A stretch of DNA of 50,077 bases, from positions 1 through 50,077 of the forward strand of contig BEHM01000025.1 of NCBI GenBank assembly GCA_002923315.1. Reading direction: 5' to 3'. Positions 1-7,756 of the stretch are shown piece by piece. The position numbers and the translations under genes were made by a program. Source of the DNA: a bacterium HR10. Lineage in GTDB: Bacteria > Acidobacteriota > Blastocatellia > HR10. Below the pieces are notes generated by a model that was not told the DNA's origin, did no database searches, and saw only the letters and a list, made by a program, of their open reading frames with translations. The first letter of the stretch is position 1; each line of letters starts with the position of its first letter.

Positions 1-81
1 ATATCGTCCGGGGTAGAGGTCCGCCGCATAGCGCGTGAACCGTTCGTAGAATGTCCGACCATCGAAGCGCTTCGTCTTCAT
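1..81 (-). CDS. Partial CDS, N-terminal 27 codons of an unknown protein
   Basis: An ATG at 79-81 opens a frame that runs off the left edge without a stop, beginning MKTKRFDGRTFYERF. A GAGGA ribosome binding site lies 9 nt before it (91-95), and a TGGTAAAAT extended -10 lies about 25 nt before it. The charged, aromatic-rich start carries no signal peptide. Too little is visible to name a family. I accept it as a real gene because start, ribosome site and promoter line up, and the next gene on this strand ends in a terminator just before it. Confidence 0.55.
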   Translation of the reverse strand, partial: MKTKRFDGRTFYERFTRYAADLYPGRY

Positions 82-105
82 CTCGTTGACTCCTCAGAGA
101 CGAAG

Positions 106-114
106 ATTTTACCA
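106..114 (-). promoter_or_regulatory. Extended -10 promoter for the left-edge partial gene
   Basis: On the minus strand the sequence reads TGG TAAAAT: a TGn extension plus a hexamer matching TATAAT at five of six positions. No convincing -35 is seen 16-18 nt upstream, which is tolerated for extended -10 promoters. The expected start of transcription is about 99, giving an untranslated leader of about 18 nt. Confidence 0.45.
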
Positions 115-166
115 GACCCGCCATGCGCTCGCGAGCTGCGGAAGGTGGGTCGGCCTGGAGAGGGCG

Positions 167-202
167 AAAAGCGTGCGGCGCCCATCGGGCTGAGCGCCGC
201 AC
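167..202 (-). terminator. Intrinsic terminator after the S9A peptidase gene
   Basis: A perfect 9-bp inverted repeat (GTGCGGCGC at 173-181 and GCGCCGCAC at 194-202, 12-nt loop) is followed on the minus strand by GC and then TTTT (170-167). It lies 40 nt past the stop of the prolyl oligopeptidase gene and before the next minus-strand promoter, as expected for the end of this transcription unit. The T-run is short. Confidence 0.7.
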
Positions 203-242
203 GGGACAGGGCGAAGCGCCCGCCTTCATGGCGACGATATGA

Positions 243-2363
243 TCAGCTCTCCGGGATACGGACGCCGAGCTGCCAGAGCAGGAAGCTCAGCTCATCGGTC
301 AGATCCTCGATCTGTTTGCTGAGCGGCAGCCCTCCCGAGTGACCGGCTTTCGTGTCGTACCGGAGGAGGATGGGGCGATCCGACGCCGTCGCCGCTTGGA
401 GTCGCGCCGCCATCTTCCGCGCATGCAGCGGATCCACGCGCGTATCCGCGTCGCCGGTGATGAAGAGGACGGCCGGATAGCGCGTGCCGGGCGTCACGCG
501 ATGATATGGAGAGTAAGCGAGCAGGTACTTGAACTGTTCCGGATCGTCCGAGGATCCGTACTCCGGGACCCAGAAGCGCGCGACCAGGAACCGATGGTAT
601 CGGATCATATCGAGCAAGGGATACGAGCAGACGACGGCGGCGAACAGATCTGGGCGTTGCGTGAGCGCTGCCCCGACGAGCAGTCCGCCGTTACTGCCCC
701 CGGAGATGGCCAAGCGCGAGGGATTGGTATACCCGTTCTGGATGAGCCACTCGGCAGCGGCCAGGAAGTCGTCGAAGACGTTCTGCTTCTTCTCTCGCAT
801 TCCCGCGCGGTGCCACTCCTCGCCGAATTCGCCGCCGCCGCGCAGGCTCGGCAGGGCGTACACGCCTCCCAGCTCCATCCACAGGGCGGCGCGCGCGGAG
901 AAACCGGGCAGCATGCTCACGTTGAACCCGCCATATCCGGTGAGGAGCGTCGGATTCGAGCCATCGAGCTTCACTCCGCGCGCGTGGGCGATGAACATCG
1001 GGATGCGCGTTCGGTCACGCGATTCGTACCAGACCTGTTTGACCTCGAATTGCTCGCTGCGGATCGGCACCTTCAACGCGGCCCACACCTCTGAGGTCCT
1101 CGTGTTCACGTCATAGCGATAGATCGTCGTCGGGATGTGGAAGGAGGAGAACGCGTAGAAGACCTCCGGGCTCTCCCAGCGCCCCCTCACGCCGTTGACC
1201 GAGCCGATGGCCGGCAGCGGGAGCTCCGCGAGGAATGTCCCCTGAGGATCGAACAGGCGCACGCGCGCTTGAACGTTCTCCAGGACGTTCACCGCGACCC
1301 GCCCGCCGACCAGAGCGAAACCAGTGATCACGGCCGAAGACTGGGGGATGACCTCGCGCCACTGATCTCGGGCCGTCGCCTTGCGCACGTCCACGGCGAG
1401 GAGGCGGCCTCGCGGGGCATTCCAGTTCGTCAGCAGATAGAGCGTGTCTCCGGCGATTTGTCCGCTGAATCGCGCCTCGATGTCATTGACGACTGGGAGG
1501 ACGGGGCCATCACGCGCCACGTCGTAGAGATAGATCTCCGTCCGTCGGGCGCCGGCGCCGTGCGAGACCGTGAAGAGCGCGTATCGTCCGTCCTCTGAGA
1601 GCACGACCGTGATGATCTTATCCACGCCATAGCCTCGGCCGAAGATCTCCCGATCGCGCGCCGGGTCATCGCCGCGCCGATGGAAGTAGACGCGCGGGCC
1701 TTCCGCCGTATGCCGCGCGTAGTAGAAGCCACTCTTGTCGGGGGTGAACGAGAGGCCGAAATATCGCCCTTTCGGGAGAGCATCGGGGAGATCGCGCCGA
1801 GCCTCGACATCGAAGAGACGGATGATGATCTCGTCCTCTCCACCCTGACGCACGCCGTAGGCGAGCATGGTCCCATCGTCGGAGACGTCCAGCAGCGTCA
1901 CGCTCGTCGTGTGATCCGGGCTCCAGGGATGCGGATCAATCAAAACCTCGTCCGGCCCCTGGCGCCCCTTCCGCATGTGGATCACAAATTGCTCTTGATC
2001 CGCGCGCCGCTTGGTGAAGAAATATCGCCCGCCGCGCTCAATGGGGAGCCCCACGGCGTCCACTTTCATCAGCTCCGTGAGGCGTCGTCGAATGCGCTCG
2101 CGTCCGGCGACGGCATCCAGCAGCGTGCGCGTATAGGCGTTCTGCTCCTCAATCCACGCGCGGGTCTTCGGGCTCCACTGGTCTTCGAGCCAGCGGTACG
2201 GATCCACGAGCTCGACCCCGTGCAGGACCTCCTTGACCTCCTCCACCGGGGTCTGTGGAGGCTTTCGAGGGAATTGCGGGGCTGTTCTTCTCCCCATGGA
2301 GGGGGGGACGCCGAGCAGCAAGAGAAGGGCGAGTTCCAGACATCGAACCTTCACGCCTCGCAT
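243..2363 (-). CDS. Prolyl oligopeptidase family serine peptidase (S9A), exported
   Basis: A 706-residue protein that should cleave short peptides after proline. The N-terminus (MRGVKVRCLELALLLLLG) is a signal peptide. The N-terminal half has the seven-bladed propeller layout of S9A enzymes, starting at PPQTPVEEVKEVLHGVELVDPYRWLED, whose DPYRWLED segment is typical. The C-terminal alpha/beta-hydrolase has the nucleophile in GGSNGG, the acid in DADTRVDP and the histidine in KAGHSGG. I start at the second ATG (2361-2363), because GGAGG lies 7 nt before it; the upstream ATG at 2387 precedes that site. It follows the S9C gene by 89 nt on the same strand. Length and catalytic residues are complete, so the assignment is firm; the substrate is not known. 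Confidence 0.93.
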   Translation of the reverse strand: MRGVKVRCLELALLLLLGVPPSMGRRTAPQFPRKPPQTPVEEVKEVLHGVELVDPYRWLEDQWSPKTRAWIEEQNAYTRTLLDAVAGRERIRRRLTELMKVDAVGLPIERGGRYFFTKRRADQEQFVIHMRKGRQGPDEVLIDPHPWSPDHTTSVTLLDVSDDGTMLAYGVRQGGEDEIIIRLFDVEARRDLPDALPKGRYFGLSFTPDKSGFYYARHTAEGPRVYFHRRGDDPARDREIFGRGYGVDKIITVVLSEDGRYALFTVSHGAGARRTEIYLYDVARDGPVLPVVNDIEARFSGQIAGDTLYLLTNWNAPRGRLLAVDVRKATARDQWREVIPQSSAVITGFALVGGRVAVNVLENVQARVRLFDPQGTFLAELPLPAIGSVNGVRGRWESPEVFYAFSSFHIPTTIYRYDVNTRTSEVWAALKVPIRSEQFEVKQVWYESRDRTRIPMFIAHARGVKLDGSNPTLLTGYGGFNVSMLPGFSARAALWMELGGVYALPSLRGGGEFGEEWHRAGMREKKQNVFDDFLAAAEWLIQNGYTNPSRLAISGGSNGGLLVGAALTQRPDLFAAVVCSYPLLDMIRYHRFLVARFWVPEYGSSDDPEQFKYLLAYSPYHRVTPGTRYPAVLFITGDADTRVDPLHARKMAARLQAATASDRPILLRYDTKAGHSGGLPLSKQIEDLTDELSFLLWQLGVRIPES

Positions 2364-2452
2364 CGCGATTCCTCCAGAGACGGTCATCGGAGAGGCTCAC
2401 GTGGCGCTTCGGTCGAAGGACCAGAGCACCCCGTGAGCCGATGTCGAAGAGG

Positions 2453-4537
2453 TCATCGTCCCGTTCGAGCGCGTCCGGCCTCCTGTCCCGAGCCCTCGAC
2501 CGGAACCTCTTTGTCCTGGCGCTTGTGCTTCTCGAACCACGCGAGCAAGTAGAGTTGCTGCGCCAGCTGGTGCGAGGGGCGGCGCCAGCCGTGATACTCC
2601 TCGGGCATGCGGATGAGGAGGGTCTCTTTCTTGAGCATCTTCAGCGCGCGGTAGAACTCCTCGCTCTGCCCGATGGGCGTGCGCAGGTCGGCTTCACCGG
2701 TCATGATCATCGTCGGCGTCTTCACATTGGCGACATAATGCAGCGGGGATCGGAGGGCGTACTCCATCGGGTCCTCCCACGGGAACTTCCGGAATTGGTA
2801 GTACCAATTCGGGCCGTCGGTGGTGCCCACGAACGAATGCCAGTTGATGACCGGGCGCATGGAGACAGCCGCCGCGAAGCGATCCGTGTGTCCGACGATC
2901 CAGGCCGTGAGGACGCCACCACCGCTGCCGCCGCAGACGAAGAGGTTGCGCTCGTCAATCCAGCCTTTGGCGAGCGCAGCGTCCACGCCCGCCATCAGGT
3001 CATCGTAATCCTTGCCCGGATAGGCGTATTGGATGCCATTGACGAAGTCTTGGCCGTACCCTGTGCTCCCTCGCGGATTCGTGTAGAGCACGGCATAGCC
3101 GTTAGCCGCGAAATTCTGGAAGGCCCAATTGAAGCCGACGTTGTACATCGCCCACGGCCCTCCGTGGATCCAGAGCACCATGGGATATTTCTTCGTCGGA
3201 TCGAATTCAGCGGGTTTGATCAGCCAGCCTTGAATCTTCCATCCGTCCGTCGAGGTGAACCACAACTCCTCGACGTCGCCGAGCTTCACCCCTGCCAGCA
3301 CGTCTTCGTTGACGTCCACGAGCTTCCTGATGTTCGCTGGATCGCGGAGATTGAAGGTGACGAGCACCCCTGGTTCCTTGAACGTCGAGCGCACGGTGGC
3401 CACCTGTCCGTTCTTGGCCAGGGAGAAGCCCGAGAGGACATGCGTGCCCTCCAGGACCTTGCGCACTTTTCCATCGAGCGAGGCGAAGTAGACGCTCGTC
3501 GTCCCTTTCTCTCCCACGAGGAAGTAGACGCCCGAGCCATCGGGCGCCCAGGTCACGTTGGTCGGTGAGCTGGGGAGGTTCTCGGCGAGGACGCGCTTGT
3601 TGCCCCCATCTTTGTCCATCAGATAGAGGCTCGAGATGTGGAAGGTGTACCCTTTCTCGTCGTAGCCCGTGTAGGCGATCCACCGTCCGTCGGGGGAGAC
3701 CGTCGGATTCGTATCCGGGCCGCGTCGGTCGGTGAGGGGGCGGACGTCGAGCGTCTGAAGGTCAACGGCATAGATCTCGGTGTCTCCTCGCAGATACTCC
3801 CAATCGGGCTTGCGAATCGCCGAGACGTAGATCGTCCGACCATCGGCCGACCACTCGGGATCCGTGTGATTGTACTTGCCGCTGGTGATCTGACGAGGGG
3901 TGCCGCCGAGCGTCGCGTCAACGACGAAGACCTGGGTGTAGCCGCGCGGGAGCAAGCCCTGGCCGTCACGCGCCCAGGTGAGCCGATCCACAACGATGGC
4001 CGGTCGCGCCCATTGTGCCCCGGCCGGTCGCTCGGGCAGCTTGATCGGCAGGATGGGATCATTGTCGGGGACGAGCATAGTGAAGGCCAGGTACTTTCCA
4101 TCGGGTGACCACCGCAGATTGCTCGGAGCCCGCTCCAGGCGGGTCAATTGGGCGACCTCGCGCGTGTCCACCCACATCACGTGGATCTGCGTTGTGCCAT
4201 CTCGGTTCGAAAGGAAAGCGACGCGCTTCCCATCCGGGGACCAGACCGGCGAGCTATCGCGCCAATTCCCCGAGGTCAGCTCGCGCACGCGCGTCCCTGC
4301 GACGTCAACGATCCAGAGATTGCTGTTGTACTCATCCCGCATCTTGTTGACCCACGTGCGGGTGAAGATGATCTGCTGGCCGTCGGGAGAGATGGCGGGA
4401 TTCCCGACGGATTCCATCTCCATGAAGGTCTCCTTGTCGAGCAGTTTGACCTTCTGTTGACCGAGTACTGGGGCGATAGCGCTCATCAGCCCCAGAATGA
4501 GCGTGAGGCCGACGATTCGGCGAAAGGCGTAGGTCAT
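2453..4537 (-). CDS. S9C-type dipeptidyl/acylaminoacyl peptidase, exported
   Basis: A 694-residue serine peptidase with a signal peptide (MTYAFRRIVGLTLILGLMSA...VLGQQ). Repeated SPDG segments (SPDGQQIIFTR, SPDGKRVAFLSNRDG, SPDGKYLAFTM and more) form a WD40/PD40-like propeller over the first 400 or so residues. The C-terminal catalytic domain shows GGSGGG (Ser), EADLRTPIGQSEEF (Asp) and PEEYHGW (His). The ATG at 4537 is preferred since GGAGGAG stands 6 nt upstream; the GTG at 4552 lies inside that site. The C-terminus is basic (GSGQEAGRARTGR). It probably digests peptides in the periplasm with the downstream S9A enzyme. The two are paralogues of different S9 subfamilies, not a tandem duplication. 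Confidence 0.92.
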   Translation of the reverse strand: MTYAFRRIVGLTLILGLMSAIAPVLGQQKVKLLDKETFMEMESVGNPAISPDGQQIIFTRTWVNKMRDEYNSNLWIVDVAGTRVRELTSGNWRDSSPVWSPDGKRVAFLSNRDGTTQIHVMWVDTREVAQLTRLERAPSNLRWSPDGKYLAFTMLVPDNDPILPIKLPERPAGAQWARPAIVVDRLTWARDGQGLLPRGYTQVFVVDATLGGTPRQITSGKYNHTDPEWSADGRTIYVSAIRKPDWEYLRGDTEIYAVDLQTLDVRPLTDRRGPDTNPTVSPDGRWIAYTGYDEKGYTFHISSLYLMDKDGGNKRVLAENLPSSPTNVTWAPDGSGVYFLVGEKGTTSVYFASLDGKVRKVLEGTHVLSGFSLAKNGQVATVRSTFKEPGVLVTFNLRDPANIRKLVDVNEDVLAGVKLGDVEELWFTSTDGWKIQGWLIKPAEFDPTKKYPMVLWIHGGPWAMYNVGFNWAFQNFAANGYAVLYTNPRGSTGYGQDFVNGIQYAYPGKDYDDLMAGVDAALAKGWIDERNLFVCGGSGGGVLTAWIVGHTDRFAAAVSMRPVINWHSFVGTTDGPNWYYQFRKFPWEDPMEYALRSPLHYVANVKTPTMIMTGEADLRTPIGQSEEFYRALKMLKKETLLIRMPEEYHGWRRPSHQLAQQLYLLAWFEKHKRQDKEVPVEGSGQEAGRARTGR

Positions 4538-4614
4538 AGGCATCTCCTCCACAGTCTGGGCTGACCGATCATGCGCATCGGGACTACGACCGAAGCCCCT
4601 CCTCCGGTTTCAGG

Positions 4615-5709
4615 TCAGCGCACGCGGCCTCGGGCGGCGACGCGCCAGACCGCTTCCACCTGATCCCCACGAATGCCGTACACCTCATCGTGCAGGTTCA
4701 TGACGGTGCAGACGTGGTTGGGGATGATCCTCAGCCGCTCCCCCACGCGATAGCGGCGCAAGGAGCGCGAGATGTCCAAGTGTCCGTGCTCCTCCGAGAG
4801 CGCCTCCACCTGGGCGTCCGGGTCCTCGCACACGAGACCGAAGCCTCGGCCGTCGCCGGCGCGGTACCGGTCTGTGGAGAAGGTCTTCGAGCCGCCATCC
4901 ACGATGGCGCGGCCAGAGACAGAGGTGCTGACGACCGTCACCAGGATCGAGAGCGCGCAATCCTCGGGGCGGGCCACGCCGAGGCCGACCATCGTGCGAT
5001 CATTGAAGATGTACATCCCGGGGCGAATCTCCGTCACGCCGAGGAATTCATGGGAGATGAAGGCCGTCGGCGTTGATCCCCCGCTCACGACGCCAATTGA
5101 GAGGCCCGCGCGCTCGAAGGCGTCGTAAAAGCGTCGAAGGCGCGTGTTGGCGTCTTCAAGAAGCTGACGCCGTTCGGGTTCGGGAACCATGAAGTGTCCG
5201 GGGTAGAACATCACGCCGCGGAAGTCCACGTTCGGCAGGTCGTGAATGAGGCGGGCCAGAGCGACCGCCTCATCCGGCCGTTGCACACCGCAGCGGCGGA
5301 AGCCGATATCCAGCTCCACCAGGAGCCCAATGCGTACCCCGCGCTCCTGCGCGCTGCGGGAGATGTCACGCGCGGCTTCTTCGGAATCCAACGAGACCGT
5401 GAGCGACGCTCGTTCGGCCAGAGCCGCCAAGCGCGCCGCTTTCTCCCGCCCCACGATGGGATAGGCGATCAAGACATCGGTGAGTCCCGCCTGGATCATC
5501 ACTTCGGCCTCGCCCAGCTTGGCGACGGTGATACCCGAAGCGCCACTGGCCATCTGCCGATGCGCCAATTCCGGGATCTTATGCGTCTTCGTGTGTGGGC
5601 GCAGCGCGAGCCCATGCCGTCGGCAATATTCGGCCATGCGGGCGAGATTGCGTTCCATGACATCCAGATCAATGAGGACGGCAGGCGTCTCCAGCTCGTG
5701 CACGCGCAT
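4615..5709 (-). CDS. D-threonine aldolase / D-serine dehydratase-like PLP enzyme
   Basis: A 364-residue fold-type III PLP enzyme of the alanine racemase-N / DSD1-like group. The N-terminus (TPAVLIDLDVMERNLARMAEYC) and PHTKTHK, whose lysine should carry the Schiff base, are diagnostic. The C-terminal NHVCTVMNL supplies the His and Cys that bind the metal in D-threonine aldolases and D-serine dehydratases. It probably acts on a D-beta-hydroxy amino acid in the cytosol; aldolase and dehydratase cannot be told apart by eye. It heads a minus-strand set with two exported S9 peptidases (77 nt to the next start), suggesting use of peptide- or wall-derived amino acids. A promoter with consensus -35 lies directly upstream. 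Confidence 0.88.
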   Translation of the reverse strand: MRVHELETPAVLIDLDVMERNLARMAEYCRRHGLALRPHTKTHKIPELAHRQMASGASGITVAKLGEAEVMIQAGLTDVLIAYPIVGREKAARLAALAERASLTVSLDSEEAARDISRSAQERGVRIGLLVELDIGFRRCGVQRPDEAVALARLIHDLPNVDFRGVMFYPGHFMVPEPERRQLLEDANTRLRRFYDAFERAGLSIGVVSGGSTPTAFISHEFLGVTEIRPGMYIFNDRTMVGLGVARPEDCALSILVTVVSTSVSGRAIVDGGSKTFSTDRYRAGDGRGFGLVCEDPDAQVEALSEEHGHLDISRSLRRYRVGERLRIIPNHVCTVMNLHDEVYGIRGDQVEAVWRVAARGRVR

Positions 5710-5740
5710 CTCTCCCTCTCCCCGGCTCTGTGTCGGCGGA

Positions 5741-5770
5741 ATTCTAGACAGAGGGACACAGGCCTGTCAA
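5741..5770 (-). promoter_or_regulatory. Sigma70-type promoter for the D-threonine aldolase/S9 peptidase unit
   Basis: The minus strand reads TTGACA (5770-5765), an 18-bp spacer, and TAGAAT (5746-5741): a perfect -35 and a five-of-six -10. Transcription should start near 5734, about 25 nt before the ATG at 5709. Confidence 0.75.
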
Positions 5771-5812
5771 TTCCCGGAAGATCGCGCACCCCGTTCGCCC
5801 GCTTCCTCTGGC

Positions 5813-5865
5813 TTGCGCGACGATGCGTCTCCCTCTAGTATTGAGCCCGCATGACCAATGCGGGC
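5813..5865 (+). promoter_or_regulatory. Possible promoter and 5' leader hairpin of the MBL-fold gene
   Basis: TTGCGC (5813-5818), a 17-bp spacer and TAGTAT (5836-5841) form a weak sigma70-like promoter. Just after it, GCCCGCAT (5845-5852) and ATGCGGGC (5858-5865) form a perfect 8-bp stem with a 5-nt loop. The hairpin would sit at the very start of the mRNA and ends two bases before the GGAGGGG ribosome site. It has no T-run on either strand, so it is not a terminator. It may protect the 5' end or affect translation, but this is inference. Confidence 0.35.
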
Positions 5866-5877
5866 TGGAGGGGACGT

Positions 5878-6618
5878 ATGAAGAACGCCAGGCTCAAGAC
5901 GCTCATTGTGATCCTCGCGATCACGTGGGGAAGCATGAGCACCTCTCGACCTCAGGAGGGGGTGGATGTTCTGCCCACCGATGAAGGGGAGGTGAAGATC
6001 CGACCGATCACGCATGGGAGCCTGATGCTGGAGTTTCGGGGAAAGATCATTCACGTAGACCCGTGGAGTCGTGGGAACTACGCGGGCTTGCCGAAGGCCG
6101 ACATCATCCTGATCACCGACATCCACCCGGATCACATGGATCGGGCGATGGTGGATCAGTTGAAGAAGGAGACGACGGTGATCCTGGCTCCAGCGGCCGT
6201 CGCCGAGACCATTCGCGAGGCGCAGATCATCCGAAATGGCGAGAGGAAGACCGTGGAAGGGATCACCATTGAGGCCGTCCCCATGTACAATCTCGTTCGC
6301 GGCCCGAGCCCGGGACAGCTCTATCACACGAAGGGACGCGGGAACGGGTACGTGCTCACGCTCGGGGGGAGACGGGTTTACATCTCCGGCGATACCGAAT
6401 GCGTCCCGGAGATCAAGGCCCTGAAGGGGATAGATGTGGCCTTCATCTGCATGAATCTCCCCTTCACGATGCCACCGGAAGAAGCCGCCGAATGCGTGAA
6501 AGCCTTTCGACCGAAGATCGTCTACCCCTATCACTATCGCAATTCCGATCTGAGCCGTTTTGTGGACGCGCTCAAAGGCGAGTCGGGGATTGAGATTCGG
6601 CTGCGGAACTGGTATTAG
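5878..6618 (+). CDS. Exported metallo-beta-lactamase-fold hydrolase (UlaG/COG2220-like)
   Basis: A 246-residue protein with a signal peptide (MKNARLKTLIVILAITWGS) and an MBL fold: ITHGSLMLEF strand, DIHPDHMD metal motif, ISGDTE (the Asp of motif 4) and YPYHYRN with the late histidine. The usual HxHxDH motif reads DxHxDH here: Asp replaces the first His. I recall this in other exported COG2220 proteins, so it may be a lineage trait. The start is the ATG at 5878, with GGAGGGG 4 nt upstream; an in-frame ATG at 5851 lies in the leader hairpin. It is monocistronic and divergent from the peptidase unit. The substrate is unknown. Confidence 0.82.
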   Translation: MKNARLKTLIVILAITWGSMSTSRPQEGVDVLPTDEGEVKIRPITHGSLMLEFRGKIIHVDPWSRGNYAGLPKADIILITDIHPDHMDRAMVDQLKKETTVILAPAAVAETIREAQIIRNGERKTVEGITIEAVPMYNLVRGPSPGQLYHTKGRGNGYVLTLGGRRVYISGDTECVPEIKALKGIDVAFICMNLPFTMPPEEAAECVKAFRPKIVYPYHYRNSDLSRFVDALKGESGIEIRLRNWY

Positions 6619-6658
6619 AGCAGCGCCTTCCAAGCTGTGGAGGAGAACGCAGGGAGGA

Positions 6659-6737
6659 TGGGGCGAGCAGCGGGATTTGAACCCGCAACCCCTTGATCCA
6701 CAGTCAAGTGCTCTGACCAGGTTGAGCTATGCTCGCC
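6659..6737 (-). tRNA. tRNA-His (anticodon GTG)
   Basis: The minus strand folds into a full cloverleaf. The acceptor stem is GCGAGCA with TGCTCGC, the D-arm begins TAGCTC, the anticodon stem CTTGA/TCAAG encloses a loop with GTG, and the T-arm is GCGGG TTCAAAT CCCGC. An extra G at position -1 (6737) faces C73 (6662), the identity pair of bacterial tRNA-His. The 3' CCA is encoded (6661-6659). It stands alone between the MBL-fold gene and the HEPN/MNT pair. Confidence 0.96.
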
Positions 6738-6753
6738 ACCGCTTGCGGGTGAA

Positions 6754-6759
6754 ATTCTA
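6754..6759 (-). promoter_or_regulatory. -10 element of the tRNA-His promoter
   Basis: TAGAAT on the minus strand (five of six against consensus) ends 16 nt before the G-1 of tRNA-His, the right distance for a short leader. No clear -35 is visible 16-18 nt upstream. Confidence 0.45.
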
Positions 6760-6809
6760 CACAACCTTCGGCCTTTTGGCTAGTCCTCCGACTCGGTCAT
6801 GGCGATCGT

Positions 6810-7238
6810 TCAGGGGCGCAGCTCTGGGGGATTCGCGGAGAACCACTGACGGACGAACGTGACGATCTCTTCGGCGAGTCGGGCTGCTTCTCGCGCGGCT
6901 TCTTGCGTGTACACGCGCGCCGGGATGCTGTCGGGGAGACTATTGGGGTAACAGGTCGGCACGTAATAACCGTCCAGGATCGCCCATCGTTTCACCCGTT
7001 CGGCGAATTCCGCCTCCCAGTGAGCAACCCGATGACACAGCCGTTCGACGGAGTGTCCGAGGACGATCTCTTCACCGTGCGCGTACAGAAAGGCTTTGAG
7101 CGCTTTCTCCCCCACCTGTTGGGCGAGGAAGCACGCCAGATGGTATCCCCCCCGTTCAGCTAAGTCCTTCGTCCAGCGCAAGTCCTCTTCCGCTTGTTCG
7201 AGCCACCGCCAGCCTTCCTCATAGGCGCTTCTTCTCAT
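6810..7238 (-). CDS. HEPN-domain protein, putative toxin of a HEPN/MNT pair
   Basis: A 142-residue all-alpha HEPN protein: [40 protein letters not shown] is the classic opening, and [10 protein letters not shown] and [12 protein letters not shown] follow. In such pairs the HEPN partner is usually a ribonuclease toxin held or modified by the MNT partner. It starts inside the 3' end of the MNT gene (20-nt overlap) with a GGAGGAGG ribosome site, so the two are translationally linked. The usual TRYP of this subfamily reads TCYP here (Arg to Cys). The canonical R-x4-6-H RNase motif is not obvious, so nuclease activity is uncertain. Confidence 0.85.
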   Translation of the reverse strand: MRRSAYEEGWRWLEQAEEDLRWTKDLAERGGYHLACFLAQQVGEKALKAFLYAHGEEIVLGHSVERLCHRVAHWEAEFAERVKRWAILDGYYVPTCYPNSLPDSIPARVYTQEAAREAARLAEEIVTFVRQWFSANPPELRP

Positions 7239-7566
7239 AAAGCACCACCTCCTCCTGGAGGATTCGGCGGAGGAACGGACTCTCTTTGAGGGCTTGGAAC
7301 TCCTCCGGGGTATAGCAGAGCAGGTCCATGTCGACCGGGCCTGCCAGAAGCTCGTACATCAGGCGCAGCCGATCCACGAAATCTCGCTCCGTTCTCATGA
7401 TGATCAAGAGGTCCAAGTCCGTGAGAAGGTCCCTTCTGCCCCTGGCATAGGAGCCGAAGATGCTCACGCGCTCAGCATCCTCTCGGCATGAGAGCGTCGC
7501 GACGATGTGTTGGAGCGTCTGTTCCAGCAGGTTGATGTACTCGGTCCGTTCCTGAGGGTCACCCAT
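7219..7566 (-). CDS. MNT-type nucleotidyltransferase, antitoxin partner of HEPN
   Basis: A 115-residue minimal nucleotidyltransferase of the pol-beta superfamily. The active site is complete: [18 protein letters not shown] has the GS signature and the DxD metal ligands, and a third acidic residue follows in GPVDMDLL. In characterised HEPN/MNT (type VII) systems such a protein adds AMP to a tyrosine of the HEPN toxin and so inactivates it; that this pair does so is inference. GGGAGGA lies 4 nt before the ATG. A set of short repeats lies upstream (7603-7668). Confidence 0.88.
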   Translation of the reverse strand: MGDPQERTEYINLLEQTLQHIVATLSCREDAERVSIFGSYARGRRDLLTDLDLLIIMRTERDFVDRLRLMYELLAGPVDMDLLCYTPEEFQALKESPFLRRILQEEVVLYEKKRL

Positions 7567-7602
7567 TCGTTCCTCCCGGATCCTCCTCTCGGGATGGGAA
7601 GG

Positions 7603-7668
7603 CCTTGAGGGGGACCTTGAGGCGACACTTCCCTCGCAGGGTCACGATCGTTTGGCCTCAAGACCCCC
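7603..7668. repeat. Short repeats upstream of the HEPN/MNT operon (operator candidate)
   Basis: CCTTGAGG occurs twice in direct orientation (7603-7610 and 7615-7622), and its inverse CCTCAAG once (7656-7662). The second and third copies are part of a longer imperfect inverted repeat, GGGGGACCTTGAGGC (7609-7623) against GCCTCAAGACCCCC (7655-7668). The array ends 37 nt before the MNT start codon, where autoregulatory sites of toxin-antitoxin operons usually lie. No clear promoter hexamers were found. Confidence 0.4.
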
Positions 7669-7688
7669 GTATCCTCGTGCGATCACCT

Positions 7689-7725
7689 CTCGCCGCCGAG
7701 CCATTCCCGAATAGGAGGCGGCGAG
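7689..7725. repeat. 9-bp inverted repeat after the H1-like gene
   Basis: CTCGCCGCC (7689-7697) and GGCGGCGAG (7717-7725) pair perfectly across a 19-nt loop, about 30 nt past the stop of the H1-like gene. There is no T-run on either side. It could be a weak or Rho-assisted terminator, or an mRNA 3'-end stabiliser. Confidence 0.35.
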
Positions 7726-7756
7726 CTCATCATGCGGGATCAGGATACGCGCGTGC

